A DNA stretch of 64,000 bases from CBDDLD01 sp965230605 (GCA_965230605.1 CBDDLD010000004.1:186001-250000), one strand, 5' to 3'; counted from the first letter of the stretch, positions 31,654-42,016 are shown. Numbers and translations: made by a program. The notes: generated by a model from the sequence alone, not told the origin.

Positions 31654-31722
31654 GGTGGTTAGCGTTAGAATTCTATAAGAAAATTATCAAAAATTATTCC
31701 AAAAAATGCTATTTTATTAGTA

Positions 31723-34113
31723 TCAGCCTTTGGTATTCAAAGTTATAACTTCTGAGATAAACTCATTGTCATTGGTAATACCTTCTATATATAAGTTAAT
31801 AGTTTTAGTTTTTGTATTAAAAAACCTCATAGCGACTTCACCTTTCTCATTAGGTTTCAACTCCGGGAACCATCCAATAGTCCCGTATTCTTTAAAGAAG
31901 GATGTTGAGTAGAATTGATACTTAGGCGTATAAAACTTCTTTTTACTATCAAATGTTAAAGGGACTTTATAAGTAACAACATTATTCGGAGCTTTTTGTC
32001 TCCAGGCGTCACTGTCTGTGTAGATTTTTATGAATCCGGCTTGCCCTCGTATTCCACCACCTGTACCATACCATTCATATTCTATATAATCTACCATATT
32101 AGTATATATATATGTTAGAGGCGTAAATTCATTTAAAAGCACATCATCTAGATAAACAAGAGGGACATTATTACCCCAATTTATTCTTGGGTTGAAGATA
32201 GAGAGCGTACCTGAGAAATAATCAAATTGTGTCTGCCATCCCAGCCTTTCTAGGTATAGATCTAACCGTGCACCTCGCAATTTTTCATATTCATCAATGA
32301 TATTCACGCGCGAATTTATAGCTTTATTTTTTAGTTTTTCCAGCCGTGTTTTCTCTACATCAGCAGTCACTGTAACTTCATCTAGTTGCTCTATATTTTT
32401 CCACGATTCTGTTGATATTGGAATGTTTACAGAATAATCATTTTTAGTATTAGCTTCTATTGGAGTTTTATATGCATTGGAATAGTCAGCAAATGTTGAG
32501 GGATAAAATTGCAGGTATAAAGATGGCTTATTGTTGAATTTCGCCTTGTTTTTTAGATAACCAATTCTGAAAAGGTCGTCTTCCGTTGGAATTATTGTCT
32601 TTGCAGTAAATTCTTTTTCACCTTTTTTGAGTTCAAATAGTTTGGTGTTCGATTTCTGTAAAGGGTAAATAACATAGGTGCCTTTCCCTTTTTCTCCATT
32701 AACATTGGCAACGACATCGATTCCTCTTTCAAATGGATATATAAATGTATCATTGTAATTAAAAACAGTATCCCAGTCATAACTACTCCAACCCTGAGAC
32801 ATCATCAGAAGATCTGTATTATACTTGGTGCCTCTATCATTATTCTCGAAGTAGAGATGTGCTTTTTCTATGGGCCCATTTACATAAGGTTGAAGATAAA
32901 TTTGCGATAAGATATTGTGATTGTGATTATAAGACTTAGTATCAGAGGGGAGGACCGATACACTTAAAGAGGTATATACATCTTTCTTTAGTTGCTCTAT
33001 AGTTAAGGCAATACTGATGCTGTCTTTTGCGGTTTGTATCTTGGATTGAGAAACTCTCTGATGCTTAATCCCTTTTTTATTGAAGTATAAACGCTCTAAA
33101 AGAGGGCGATTTTGTTCATCAAAAACGGTGAATATATTTATTCCTGGATATAAATCCTCATTCAGGAATGCAAGAGTATGGTTGCGACTTTCATTTAATT
33201 TAAATTTTGTGACCTGCATGTCATCGCCATTGTGAATAGCAAGCGTGTATATATGATCTTTAATAGCTTCATATGAAGCAATATTAGTTTGAAAGCCAAT
33301 AGCTACTTTATCGTTAAGGTCTGTCAGGGTCATTGCTATACCAATAGGATCGATATCCTTAATATTTTCTGTAACCTTTCCGTCGGATAAGTTTATTTCA
33401 ACACTATAAGTTTTTCCTAATTCAGGTGTGAAGGCTGTTTTTCCAATTCCAACACCATTAAGCTTAAATTCACTTACAATAGTGCCCTCATTATCCATAA
33501 TTTGCCCAGTAGCTTCTGCAATACCATACCCGAAATCATTTTTTGCGATGATAGCAACAGCATTGGTAACATTGTATAAAATATGGCCACCTTCTCCCAG
33601 AATTTGTAAGTCGATGCTCTCACTTTTTATTTTATTAGGATTCACAACAGCATTATTATCGGCATCTATCACTTTAAAAGATTGTTGATAGTGATTGGCT
33701 TCTTTAAAATTACGCATCCAGTTAGTATAGGCTTTAAATGTATACACTCCGGTACTTAAAGAATCATCAATATTAAACACATTAGTAGCTAAACCATCTT
33801 CAACGTAAATTAATTTCTTCTTTAATACATTACCCTTGTCATCAGATATGGTGCAATATAGATTGGTGGTCATCTTTGAACGTTCTTTGGTAAACTTATC
33901 AAAAATGTATGCGGTAAAACCTAGCATTTCACCTTCTATATATGTGGACTTGTTTAAATGAACATATGCTAATTCTCTTGGCGCAGCAGCATAAGTTTCA
34001 TAAGCATCAAGAAGTTCTTCCTCTAAGTCGTTTTGAGAGTAGCCTATAAAAGAGCATAAGAATACTATATAGCAAAACAAATTAGAACACTTAATTTTAG
34101 TTGGTAATTTCAT
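31723..34113 (-). CDS. Secreted MG2-like/TonB-plug-like protein, paralogue 2
   Basis: I start the gene at the ATG at 34113 (MKLPTKIK), which gives a signal peptide ending near FIGYSQ; a longer frame exists. The protein is about 797 residues and closely resembles paralogue 1 from about residue 25 on. The plug-like part EQLDEVTVTAD and VPLVYLDDVLL is again present. The 30 bp upstream of both genes are nearly identical, so the promoter was duplicated too. Divergence is greatest in the region before the plug-like domain. Confidence 0.8.
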   Translation of the reverse strand: MKLPTKIKCSNLFCYIVFLCSFIGYSQNDLEEELLDAYETYAAAPRELAYVHLNKSTYIEGEMLGFTAYIFDKFTKERSKMTTNLYCTISDDKGNVLKKKLIYVEDGLATNVFNIDDSLSTGVYTFKAYTNWMRNFKEANHYQQSFKVIDADNNAVVNPNKIKSESIDLQILGEGGHILYNVTNAVAIIAKNDFGYGIAEATGQIMDNEGTIVSEFKLNGVGIGKTAFTPELGKTYSVEINLSDGKVTENIKDIDPIGIAMTLTDLNDKVAIGFQTNIASYEAIKDHIYTLAIHNGDDMQVTKFKLNESRNHTLAFLNEDLYPGINIFTVFDEQNRPLLERLYFNKKGIKHQRVSQSKIQTAKDSISIALTIEQLKKDVYTSLSVSVLPSDTKSYNHNHNILSQIYLQPYVNGPIEKAHLYFENNDRGTKYNTDLLMMSQGWSSYDWDTVFNYNDTFIYPFERGIDVVANVNGEKGKGTYVIYPLQKSNTKLFELKKGEKEFTAKTIIPTEDDLFRIGYLKNKAKFNNKPSLYLQFYPSTFADYSNAYKTPIEANTKNDYSVNIPISTESWKNIEQLDEVTVTADVEKTRLEKLKNKAINSRVNIIDEYEKLRGARLDLYLERLGWQTQFDYFSGTLSIFNPRINWGNNVPLVYLDDVLLNEFTPLTYIYTNMVDYIEYEWYGTGGGIRGQAGFIKIYTDSDAWRQKAPNNVVTYKVPLTFDSKKKFYTPKYQFYSTSFFKEYGTIGWFPELKPNEKGEVAMRFFNTKTKTINLYIEGITNDNEFISEVITLNTKG

Positions 34114-34176
34114 GATGGTGTGAGTGTTAGAATTCTGTAAGAAAATTATCAAAAATTATTCCAAACTCAACGTTAT

Positions 34177-36225
34177 TTAACTAATCTTTAAGCCATTAGT
34201 GATTTCTTGTTCTTCCGGATTGACAAATACAAGGTCGCCATTTTCATTTTCGGTCATAAGTATCATGCCCTCGCTTTCAACACCACGTAGAGCTCTAGGT
34301 GCTAAGTTTACTAAAACAGTCACTTTTTTACCGATTACCTCTTCTGGTTTGAAGCTTTCAGCAATACCAGAAACAATAGTTCTTGTATCTATTCCTGTGT
34401 CAACTTTTAAAACTAAAAGCTTTTTTGTTTTAGGCATTTTTTCTGCTTCTAAAATGGTTCCCACTCTCATGTCGAGTTTTACGAAATCATCAAATGTGAT
34501 GGTCTCTTTTTGAGGGTCAACCGTTTTGTTTGCAGCTTCATTTGCTTTTTTACTAGCTTCTAACTTATCGAGTTGAATTTGAATCGTCTTATCTTCTATT
34601 TTTGAGAATAATAACTCTGATTTACCAATTTGGTGAGAAGATGAAATAAGCATCTCCTTTGAAGCAATATCGCTCCAGGTATTGTTATCTGAATTTAAAA
34701 TAGACTTTAATTTATTTGATGTAAATGGTAAGAACGGCTCAGACAGAACAGCCAATGCTGTAGCTATTTGAAGTGCCACATACATAATAGTTTGTGTGCG
34801 TTCTTCATCTACCTTTATAGTTTTCCAAGGCTCTTCATCTGCTAGATACTTATTACCAAGACGAGCCAAGTTCATTAACTCTTGAGAGCCTTCCCTAAAG
34901 CGATAACGTTCAATTGAGCTTGCAATTACAGATGGATATGCTTTTACATTAGCAAGAGTCTCTTTATCTACTTCATTGAGCGCTCCCGGTTGAGGGACTA
35001 CACCATCATAATATTTATTTGTTAATACGACCACACGGTTAATAAAGTTACCGAAGATGGCTACCAGCTCATTATTGTTTCTTGCTTGGAAATCTTTCCA
35101 TGTAAAATCGTTGTCTTTAGTTTCAGGGGCATTTGCTGTTAGAGCATAGCGTAAAACATCTTGCTGCTCTGGAAATTCTTTAAGATAATCAGGTAACCAA
35201 ACAGCCCAGTTCTTAGACGTTGACAATTTGTTACCTTCAAGATTTAAAAACTCATTAGCAGGCACATTTTCCGGGAGTATATAACTGCCTTCAGCTTTCA
35301 GCATAGAAGGGAAGATGATACAGTGAAAGACTATATTATCTTTTCCTATAAAGTGAACCAGTTTAGTCTCTTTGTCTTTCCAATAAGATGTCCAGTCTTT
35401 ACCTTCACGTTCTGCCCATTCTTTAGTCGCAGAGATGTATCCTATAGGTGCATCAAACCATACATACAGTACTTTACCTTCAGCACCTTCAACAGGAACC
35501 GGAATTCCCCAATCAAGATCTCTTGTAACAGCTCTTGGGCGTAAACCATCATCAATCCAAGATTTTACTTGTCCGTATACATTAGGCTTCCAATCTTTTT
35601 TATGACCCTTAAGGATCCATTCGCGTAAAAAATCTTCATGCTTATTAAGTGGTAAAAACCAATGCTTTGTTTCCTTAAGCGTAGGAACATTACCTGTAAT
35701 AGCAGATTTTGGATTGATAAGATCTGTAGCGTTATGGCTGGTTCCGCAGTTTTCACATTGGTCACCGTAGGCTTCTTCATATCCACATTTTGGGCATGTG
35801 CCTATAACAAATCTATCTGCTAAAAACTGATTGGCTTCTGCGTCATATAATTGCTCGGAAACTTCTTCTACAAACTCATTTTTATCATACAGTGTTTTAA
35901 AAAACTCCGACGCAGTTTCGTGGTGTATTTTGGCTGTAGTTCGGGAATAGTTATCGAAAGAAATACCAAAATCTTCAAAAGACTGTTTTATAATAGTGTG
36001 ATATTTGTCAACAATATCCTGAGGTGATACACCTTCTTTTTTAGCTTTTATGGTAATTGGTACACCATGCTCATCACTACCACAGATGAAGGCTACATCG
36101 TTACCCGTAAGCCTTAGGTATCTTGCATAAATATCTGCAGGCACATAAACGCCAGCCAAGTGACCAATATGAATTGGGCCATTTGTGTATGGTAATGCTG
36201 CTGTGATGGTATATCTTTTGGACAT
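34177..36225 (-). CDS. metG: Methionyl-tRNA synthetase
   Basis: The start at 36225 (MSKRYTITA) is standard; the longer frame has a non-conserved N-terminal extension. The HIGH motif is NGPIHIGHLAG, the zinc knuckle is CPKCGYEEAYGDQCENCG, and the KMSKS equivalent reads KLSTSKNWAVW. A C-terminal tRNA-binding (Trbp111/EMAP-like) domain begins near FDDFVKLDMRVG. Length of about 680 residues is normal. It charges both initiator and elongator Met tRNAs. Confidence 0.96.
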   Translation of the reverse strand: MSKRYTITAALPYTNGPIHIGHLAGVYVPADIYARYLRLTGNDVAFICGSDEHGVPITIKAKKEGVSPQDIVDKYHTIIKQSFEDFGISFDNYSRTTAKIHHETASEFFKTLYDKNEFVEEVSEQLYDAEANQFLADRFVIGTCPKCGYEEAYGDQCENCGTSHNATDLINPKSAITGNVPTLKETKHWFLPLNKHEDFLREWILKGHKKDWKPNVYGQVKSWIDDGLRPRAVTRDLDWGIPVPVEGAEGKVLYVWFDAPIGYISATKEWAEREGKDWTSYWKDKETKLVHFIGKDNIVFHCIIFPSMLKAEGSYILPENVPANEFLNLEGNKLSTSKNWAVWLPDYLKEFPEQQDVLRYALTANAPETKDNDFTWKDFQARNNNELVAIFGNFINRVVVLTNKYYDGVVPQPGALNEVDKETLANVKAYPSVIASSIERYRFREGSQELMNLARLGNKYLADEEPWKTIKVDEERTQTIMYVALQIATALAVLSEPFLPFTSNKLKSILNSDNNTWSDIASKEMLISSSHQIGKSELLFSKIEDKTIQIQLDKLEASKKANEAANKTVDPQKETITFDDFVKLDMRVGTILEAEKMPKTKKLLVLKVDTGIDTRTIVSGIAESFKPEEVIGKKVTVLVNLAPRALRGVESEGMILMTENENGDLVFVNPEEQEITNGLKIS

Positions 36226-36309
36226 TTTAATAACTTTAATGAAGGCACAAAAGTACATAATATAAAGGCGATTTAGAAAAAAAATGTACATTTACAAAAA
36301 GCACATCTA

Positions 36310-37332
36310 ATGAGAATAAGAGGTTTAAATTTTAGTACAATCCTGTTGGTTTTTTGCTTTGCTATGACTTCTTCTAGTGCTCAACAAAAAGATACCTATA
36401 TGGAGTCTAATTCGAGTTTAATTCACCCCCCTTATTTAAAAGCAGGAGATACAGTTGCTATTGTTGCTCCTTCAGGAATTCTTAAAAACAGAGAACGCGA
36501 AGTACGACAAGCACAAGCACTTTTGAAATCGTGGGGATTACATACTATAGTTGGTAAACATGTATTTAAAAAAGCCAATCATTTTGCGGGGACTGATGAT
36601 GAGCGCTGTGAGGATATGCAACAAGCTATGGATGACCCCAGTGTGAGCGCTATATGGTGTGCAAGAGGCGGGTATGGTACAGTTAGAATATTGGATAAAC
36701 TCGATTATACAAAATTTAAGGAATACCCTAAATGGATCATAGGTTATTCTGACATCACTGCATTACACAACCAAGTGCATAATGAAGGCTATCAATCTAT
36801 GCATGCATTAATGTGTGTAAGCCTTACTGAAAACTTAACTGAAATTAAGGAAACGGTTGCGACGTTTAAGGAAGCAATATTTGGAACACCAAGATCGTAC
36901 CAGCTTGAAGGTTCTAAATATAATAAGACTGGAAAATCGAGTGGGCAATTGGTAGGAGGAAACCTTACCATGTTGCATACCATGTTGGGCTCTGATACTA
37001 GTATAGATACCTCAGGAAAGATCTTATTTATTGAAGAGATTGGAGAGTATAAATACCATATTGATCGTATGCTACAAAGCATGAAACGTGCAGGATATTT
37101 TACAAATTGTAAAGGTTTGATTGTAGGTGATATGACAAAACTCAGAAAAAATACGACACTCTGGGGAACCTCTATTGAGCAATTGATCTTGGATGCACTT
37201 TCAGAGTATGATTTTCCAATAGCGTTTAATATGCCGGCAGGACACGAAGATGATAATAGAGCATTAGTTTTAGGTCGAATAATCGACTTTAGTGTAACTA
37301 AGGAGCAATCTCGTATTTCTTTTCAAAAATAG
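36310..37332 (+). CDS. LD-carboxypeptidase, family S66
   Basis: A signal peptide precedes the S66 fold, unlike the cytoplasmic E. coli LdcA. LKAGDTVAIVAPSG, IWCARGGYGTVRIL and IGYSDITALHNQ are the three core motifs, the last with the nucleophilic Ser region. It removes the terminal D-Ala from peptidoglycan tetrapeptides. The gene runs 2 nt ahead of the HEAT-repeat gene, making a three-gene unit with yraN. Confidence 0.92.
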   Translation: MRIRGLNFSTILLVFCFAMTSSSAQQKDTYMESNSSLIHPPYLKAGDTVAIVAPSGILKNREREVRQAQALLKSWGLHTIVGKHVFKKANHFAGTDDERCEDMQQAMDDPSVSAIWCARGGYGTVRILDKLDYTKFKEYPKWIIGYSDITALHNQVHNEGYQSMHALMCVSLTENLTEIKETVATFKEAIFGTPRSYQLEGSKYNKTGKSSGQLVGGNLTMLHTMLGSDTSIDTSGKILFIEEIGEYKYHIDRMLQSMKRAGYFTNCKGLIVGDMTKLRKNTTLWGTSIEQLILDALSEYDFPIAFNMPAGHEDDNRALVLGRIIDFSVTKEQSRISFQK

Positions 37333-37334
37333 AG

Positions 37335-38105
37335 ATGGGATTCTATGATCTAAGTAAGGAGGAACGTACAAAATTGGTTGAAACGATCAATCTTGATATA
37401 GAGGCTGATTTAGAGTCTAATCAGCAAAATAAAATCATTACGTACTTTTCAGATGAAGATACTTATATACGCAAATCTGCATATCTGGCTATAGGGAAGA
37501 TCTTTTATAAACGCAAGGATTTACAGAGCATTATTTTGAATACTTTAAGCACACTTATAGAATCTAATGTTGATAGTGTGAGACAAACAACAGTAAATGC
37601 TGCAGGAGAAATAGGAAAGTTTCATTTTGATAAGGTGCAATCCTTTTTTGACTCAGGATTGTTTGATGCTCATCATTCCGTTAGAAATGCGGTCATAGGC
37701 TCTGTTAAGAAAATGGGGAAGCGAAACCCAGAACCGGTTTTAAACTGGGCTAAAACCTATCTTAAGCACCCTGACAAGGAAGTAAGAAGAGAGATCTGCC
37801 ATGGTATAGAACTCAGAGGGAGAACGCATCCTCAGGATATTTTGCCCTTATTAAAAGAACTAGAATTTGATGAAACCAAGCGAGTTTCAGAGACTTTAGC
37901 TCACGTAATAGGGCAGATAGCCTACAAAAAAGGGTGCCTGAAAACGGTAGTTGCACATCTTAATACATGGAAAAACAAAGCCTTGGTTGACAAGGCTTTG
38001 GATGAAATTGTTGATGTTCATGATCGTTACAAGAAGTTTGCTATATTATCACAACAAGAGGCTATTGATTATATAGAAAAAGCATATAGCCATGAAAAAT
38101 CATAA
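37335..38105 (+). CDS. HEAT-repeat protein
   Basis: 256 residues are built of helical pairs with HEAT-like spacing, for example SVRNAVIGSVKKMGKRNPEPV and KEVRREICHGIELRGRTHP. It probably belongs to the DNA-alkylation-repair-like or PBS-lyase type repeats; no catalytic motif is visible. It overlaps yraN by 14 nt and follows the carboxypeptidase closely. Confidence 0.7.
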   Translation: MGFYDLSKEERTKLVETINLDIEADLESNQQNKIITYFSDEDTYIRKSAYLAIGKIFYKRKDLQSIILNTLSTLIESNVDSVRQTTVNAAGEIGKFHFDKVQSFFDSGLFDAHHSVRNAVIGSVKKMGKRNPEPVLNWAKTYLKHPDKEVRREICHGIELRGRTHPQDILPLLKELEFDETKRVSETLAHVIGQIAYKKGCLKTVVAHLNTWKNKALVDKALDEIVDVHDRYKKFAILSQQEAIDYIEKAYSHEKS

Positions 38106-38451
38106 TGAATTAGGTAGGAAAGGAGAGGACTTAGCGATAGATTTTCTATTACAAAAAGGGTATAAAATCCTAGAGCGAAATTTTAGATATAAGAAAGCTG
38201 AGGTAGACATCATTGCAGAAAAAAACAATCTCTTATCGGTTATAGAAGTTAAGACAAGGTCATCAACATATTATGGTAATCCTGAAGATTTCGTAAAGCC
38301 TAAACAAATTAAAAATTTAGTAGCTGCCATTAATGAATATGTTACATCTAATGATTTAGACGTGGAAGTTCAGTTTGATATTATCGCAATTGTAAAAGAA
38401 AAAAGTGAGACTAAAATAGAGCATTTGGAGAATGCTTTTTATCACTTCTAA
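38092..38451 (+). CDS. yraN: YraN family (UPF0102) endonuclease-like protein
   Basis: The 119 residues match YraN: GRKGEDLAIDFLLQKGYKIL then NFRYKKAEVDIIAEK with the Asp of the restriction-like fold and VIEVKTRSS with the Glu/Lys pair. The family is thought to bind or cut Holliday-junction-like DNA; its exact role is unproven. It overlaps the HEAT-repeat gene. Confidence 0.93.
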   Translation: MKNHNELGRKGEDLAIDFLLQKGYKILERNFRYKKAEVDIIAEKNNLLSVIEVKTRSSTYYGNPEDFVKPKQIKNLVAAINEYVTSNDLDVEVQFDIIAIVKEKSETKIEHLENAFYHF

Positions 38452-38801
38452 ATGTATATACTTGTAACTACAAATAATAGAGTATAGAAAAGAACATTGA
38501 CGCAAATTGCTTTAGGTTGCATATGTCTAAGACGGCCATATTCTTTCTTCATTATTTTAAAAGATAAAATACTTCCGGTAAAAATTATTCCTAACATAAT
38601 AAACCAGTATAAAGATTGTGGGTATGGCATTGTAAGATTGGTAATTAAGAATAATATAGCTAAACCAGAAGTTATCAATAAACCTCTTTGGTTTCTAATA
38701 TCTAAGGCATTTCTTCTAATGATATCTCTGACTTTTGAGATTATAATTGTGGAAATAAGAATACAAAATACTATGGAAAACGTCATCAATAAACTTTTCA
38801 T
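38448..38801 (-). CDS. Small multi-pass membrane protein
   Basis: 117 residues with about four hydrophobic segments and charged loops (RRNALDIRNQRG, KKEYGRLRHMQPK), a plausible small inner-membrane protein. A plus-strand frame covering the same DNA is rejected as its shadow. The stop overlaps yraN by 4 nt. Function unknown. Confidence 0.65.
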   Translation of the reverse strand: MKSLLMTFSIVFCILISTIIISKVRDIIRRNALDIRNQRGLLITSGLAILFLITNLTMPYPQSLYWFIMLGIIFTGSILSFKIMKKEYGRLRHMQPKAICVNVLFYTLLFVVTSIYI

Positions 38802-38848
38802 AAAAATAAAAATTCTTTAATGAATGAAAAATATAATTTTCTTAAAAT

Positions 38849-39427
38849 TTATTTATAGAAGTTCATTTCGTCCAGATATTCCCACACATGTTCTGGTAAC
38901 ATGGGCTTTACATTTTTTCCTTCTTTAATTGAAGACCTTATGAATGTGGAAGATAACTCCATAATTGGAGCTTCTATTTTATGAATCTTAGGATGGTTTA
39001 TGAATTGGTCACTTACAACTCCAGAAGATATTCGAGGATAAACATAAATATGATATCCTTCTAAAATAAGCTCATAGTTTTTCCATTTATGGAAACTTTT
39101 TAAGTTATCCTCTCCCATTATTAAAGCAAACTCATGCTCTGGAAATTTCTCGTGGAGATAAGTCAGCGTATTTATGGTGTAATTTGGTTGAGGTAATCCG
39201 AATTCTATATCACTAGGTCTTAATTTAGCATAGTCTTTAGTGGCTCTGTATACCATTTCTAATCGCTGGTGATTATCTAAAAGGCTACTTTTTTTCTTAA
39301 AGGGACTTAGAGGTGTTACCACAAACCATACCTGATCAAGATCACTATACTCAGCAAGGTGATTTGCTATGGTTAGATGCCCTACATGAATAGGGTTAAA
39401 TGTGCCAAAATATAAACCAATCTTCAT
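38849..39427 (-). CDS. nadD: Nicotinate-nucleotide adenylyltransferase
   Basis: It opens with GLYFGTFNPIHVGH, the nucleotidyltransferase (H/T)xGH motif, and ends with a LSSTFIRSSIKEGK segment equivalent to ISSTxIR. It makes nicotinate adenine dinucleotide in NAD synthesis. It is third in the yicC-gmk-nadD unit; only 2 nt separate it from gmk. Confidence 0.95.
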   Translation of the reverse strand: MKIGLYFGTFNPIHVGHLTIANHLAEYSDLDQVWFVVTPLSPFKKKSSLLDNHQRLEMVYRATKDYAKLRPSDIEFGLPQPNYTINTLTYLHEKFPEHEFALIMGEDNLKSFHKWKNYELILEGYHIYVYPRISSGVVSDQFINHPKIHKIEAPIMELSSTFIRSSIKEGKNVKPMLPEHVWEYLDEMNFYK

Positions 39428-39429
39428 AC

Positions 39430-40035
39430 CTAATCATTAATAAATTCTGAAACTAAAGCATAGGCATCTTTAAGTGCATCTTCAAGATTGGAATTAACAA
39501 CAATGGTATCAAATTGGGGAGCTGTAGCTAATTCAACAGGTGCTTTTGCTACTCTCATATTAATCTTATCTTCACTTTCTTCGCCTCTGTCTTTAAGACG
39601 TCTAATGAGCTCATTAAGATCTGGAGGCTTTACAAAAACGGCCAAGGTTTCTTCTGGAAATTTGCGTTTAATTCTTAGGCCCCCTGTAACATCTATATCA
39701 AAAATAACGTGTTTGCCTTTGGCCCAGATGCGCTCTATTTCGGTTTTTAATGTCCCGTAAAAATTATCTCTGTAGACTTCTTCCCATTCTAAGAACTCAT
39801 CATTTCTTATCTTTTGCTTAAACTCTTTTAAGGATATAAAATAGTAGTCTTTACCATCAATTTCTTTACCTCGTTTCTCTCTTGAAGTAGCAGAGATTGA
39901 AAATTCTAAGTTAAGCTCAGGTTGTTTAAGAAGATGTCTAACAATAGTCGTTTTTCCTGAACCAGATGGCGCAGAAAAAACGATGAGCTTTCCTTTTTTA
40001 TTGTGTGATTCTAATGCTCCCAAACTATAAGACAT
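39430..40035 (-). CDS. gmk: Guanylate kinase
   Basis: The P-loop SAPSGSGKTT is near residue 20, followed by the GMP-binding segment ATSREKRGKEIDGKDYYF. About 201 residues is normal. It phosphorylates GMP to GDP. It overlaps yicC by 11 nt at its start, a frequent arrangement for yicC-gmk. Confidence 0.96.
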   Translation of the reverse strand: MSYSLGALESHNKKGKLIVFSAPSGSGKTTIVRHLLKQPELNLEFSISATSREKRGKEIDGKDYYFISLKEFKQKIRNDEFLEWEEVYRDNFYGTLKTEIERIWAKGKHVIFDIDVTGGLRIKRKFPEETLAVFVKPPDLNELIRRLKDRGEESEDKINMRVAKAPVELATAPQFDTIVVNSNLEDALKDAYALVSEFIND

Positions 40036-40882
40036 TTAATAATTGCTCTTTTATTTTTTCGAGCTCATCTTTCATCTGAACAACAAGCTTTTGCATAGGG
40101 GCATAGTTGGCTTTTGAACCTATAGTATTTATCTCACGGCCTATTTCTTGAGCTATGAAACCTAACTTTTTACCATTAGAGTCATTAGAGTTAAGTGACT
40201 GATAAAAATAGTCCAAATGGTTTTGTAATCTGACTTTTTCTTCTGTGATATCAAACTTTTCTATATAGTAAACAAGTTCTTGTTCAAACCTGTTTTCATC
40301 AACACGCTCTTTAATTTCAGCGATACCTTTTTCTAATCGAAGACGTACACCTTCAATGCGTTCAGGATCCATGGTCATTACATCATCTAAAAGCGCTTTA
40401 ATATTTTTTACACGATCTTCGAAATCTTTTTTTAGAGTAGAACCTTCATCATTTCTATAATCGTTAATTTTTTGAAGTGTTACTTCTATTTCTTTTGCAA
40501 TAATACTCCATTCATTTTCATCAATATCATCTCGTTCAGTAGTTACGGCATCAGGTAATCTTACAGCCATTTTTAATAACTCTGTAGTATCTCCGTCTAC
40601 AACTTCTTTCAGTTGTTTTATATATTCTCTTACTACGGTTTGGTTTATAGATGAATTAGTATCCTCTCCTGTAATTTCAACATACAATGAAAAATCTATC
40701 TTACCTCTATTTAATGATTTTGCAATGCGCTTTCTAATCTCTAACTCTTTTGCTCTATACATAGAGGGCATTCGCGTATTAATATCTAAGTTTTTACTAT
40801 TAAGAGATTTTATTTCGATAGATACTTTTTTAGCAGGTAATTGGATTACCGTTTTTCCGTATCCTGTCATTGATTGTATCAT
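40025..40882 (-). CDS. yicC: YicC-family protein
   Basis: The start at 40882 gives the canonical MIQSMTGYGK N-terminus; an upstream in-frame ATG exists. The N-terminal half has EIKSLNSKNLDINTRMPS and the C-terminal half ends with GREINTIGSKAN, both conserved in YicC. E. coli YicC is an endoribonuclease acting on some small RNAs. It is the first gene of yicC-gmk-nadD. Confidence 0.94.
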   Translation of the reverse strand: MIQSMTGYGKTVIQLPAKKVSIEIKSLNSKNLDINTRMPSMYRAKELEIRKRIAKSLNRGKIDFSLYVEITGEDTNSSINQTVVREYIKQLKEVVDGDTTELLKMAVRLPDAVTTERDDIDENEWSIIAKEIEVTLQKINDYRNDEGSTLKKDFEDRVKNIKALLDDVMTMDPERIEGVRLRLEKGIAEIKERVDENRFEQELVYYIEKFDITEEKVRLQNHLDYFYQSLNSNDSNGKKLGFIAQEIGREINTIGSKANYAPMQKLVVQMKDELEKIKEQLLNVL

Positions 40883-41016
40883 GGATTGCTTATAGTTAAA
40901 GTTGCGCAAAGGTACAAAAATTGAATTCGTTATATGATAATAAAAAGGAGAGGCCTATTTTTAATTTAGGGTATATTATTTTTAATTTTATACACTCAGA
41001 ATATAAATCAATTTTC

Positions 41017-41496
41017 ATGTTTAAAAAACAATTTGAAATAAGATGGAGTGATGTAGATGCTAATGGCCATTTAGCGAATTCAGCATATACAAACTTTATG
41101 AGTCATGCTCGTATGTCGTTTTTTGGTGACAATGGATTCTCGATGCCAGAAATAAAAAAATACGGTATTGGTCCGGTGGTTTTTTACGAGCATATGTATT
41201 ATTTTAAAGAGTCGTTTATAGGACAACCTATTACAGTCACTATTGAGATTTCTGGACTTAGTGAAGATGGTATGTTTTTTATGTTTGAACACAATTTCTA
41301 CAATGAAAAAGGGGATAACTTAGCGTATTGTGAAATGCAGGGCGGGTGGATAGATCTTAAACTCAGGCAACTCACAAAATTACCTACTCCTTTGTTAGGC
41401 TTAGCCGATAAATTTCCTAAATCGGATAGTTTTAAAGTGCTTACAAAGGAAGATACCAGAAAGCATGGAATAAGACCTAAACCTTTAGAAATCTGA
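41017..41496 (+). CDS. Acyl-CoA thioesterase, hotdog fold
   Basis: I start the gene at 41017 (MFKKQFEIRWSDVDANGH), because this gives the standard 4HBT N-terminus with the catalytic Asp in WSDVDANGH; a longer frame begins at 40921. About 160 residues. It hydrolyses acyl-CoA thioesters. Transcribed divergently from yicC. Confidence 0.88.
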   Translation: MFKKQFEIRWSDVDANGHLANSAYTNFMSHARMSFFGDNGFSMPEIKKYGIGPVVFYEHMYYFKESFIGQPITVTIEISGLSEDGMFFMFEHNFYNEKGDNLAYCEMQGGWIDLKLRQLTKLPTPLLGLADKFPKSDSFKVLTKEDTRKHGIRPKPLEI

Positions 41497-41552
41497 TCAT
41501 TTTACTAAAAATTTGTAATTTGAAACCAATTAACTAATAAATCATTAAGAAA

Positions 41553-41993
41553 ATGGAAGATTTAAACATTAATTGGATTGCTGTAGTCGTAGCAGCTATA
41601 GTTCCAATGATTATTGGATTCATTTGGTACAACCCTAAGGTTTTTGGAATTGCATGGATGCGCGAGTCTGGAATGACTGAAGAGAAAGCTAAACAAATGA
41701 ACCCTGGAAAAACATATGGATTAGCGTTAGTATTTGCATTTGTACTTGCTTTTGCGGTTTGGCCTCAGGTAATGTTGGGCGGTGGACCTGGAGAAGCTCA
41801 TGGTGTAGAACCATACCTAACATTTAAACATGGTGCTCTTCATGGTGCCCTATTGGGTCTAATGATTGTATTACCTGTATTTGCTACCAACGCGTTATTT
41901 GAACAAAAATCGTTTAAATATGTAGCTATCAATGTTGGATACTGGGTGGTAACTCTAGCAATTATGGGAGGCATAATTAATGCGTGGCAGTAA
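41553..41993 (+). CDS. DUF1761 membrane protein
   Basis: 146 residues with four hydrophobic helices. WYNPKVFGIAWMRESGM after the first helix is characteristic of DUF1761. No function is established for the family. A bidirectional terminator follows. Confidence 0.85.
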   Translation: MEDLNINWIAVVVAAIVPMIIGFIWYNPKVFGIAWMRESGMTEEKAKQMNPGKTYGLALVFAFVLAFAVWPQVMLGGGPGEAHGVEPYLTFKHGALHGALLGLMIVLPVFATNALFEQKSFKYVAINVGYWVVTLAIMGGIINAWQ

Positions 41994-42016
41994 TAATTAA
42001 CACATTTCTTCATAAT

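Noticed and set aside
38497..38820. Plus-strand frame of 107 codons
   Set aside because: It is antisense to the minus-strand frame that shows clear TM helices and normal spacing.
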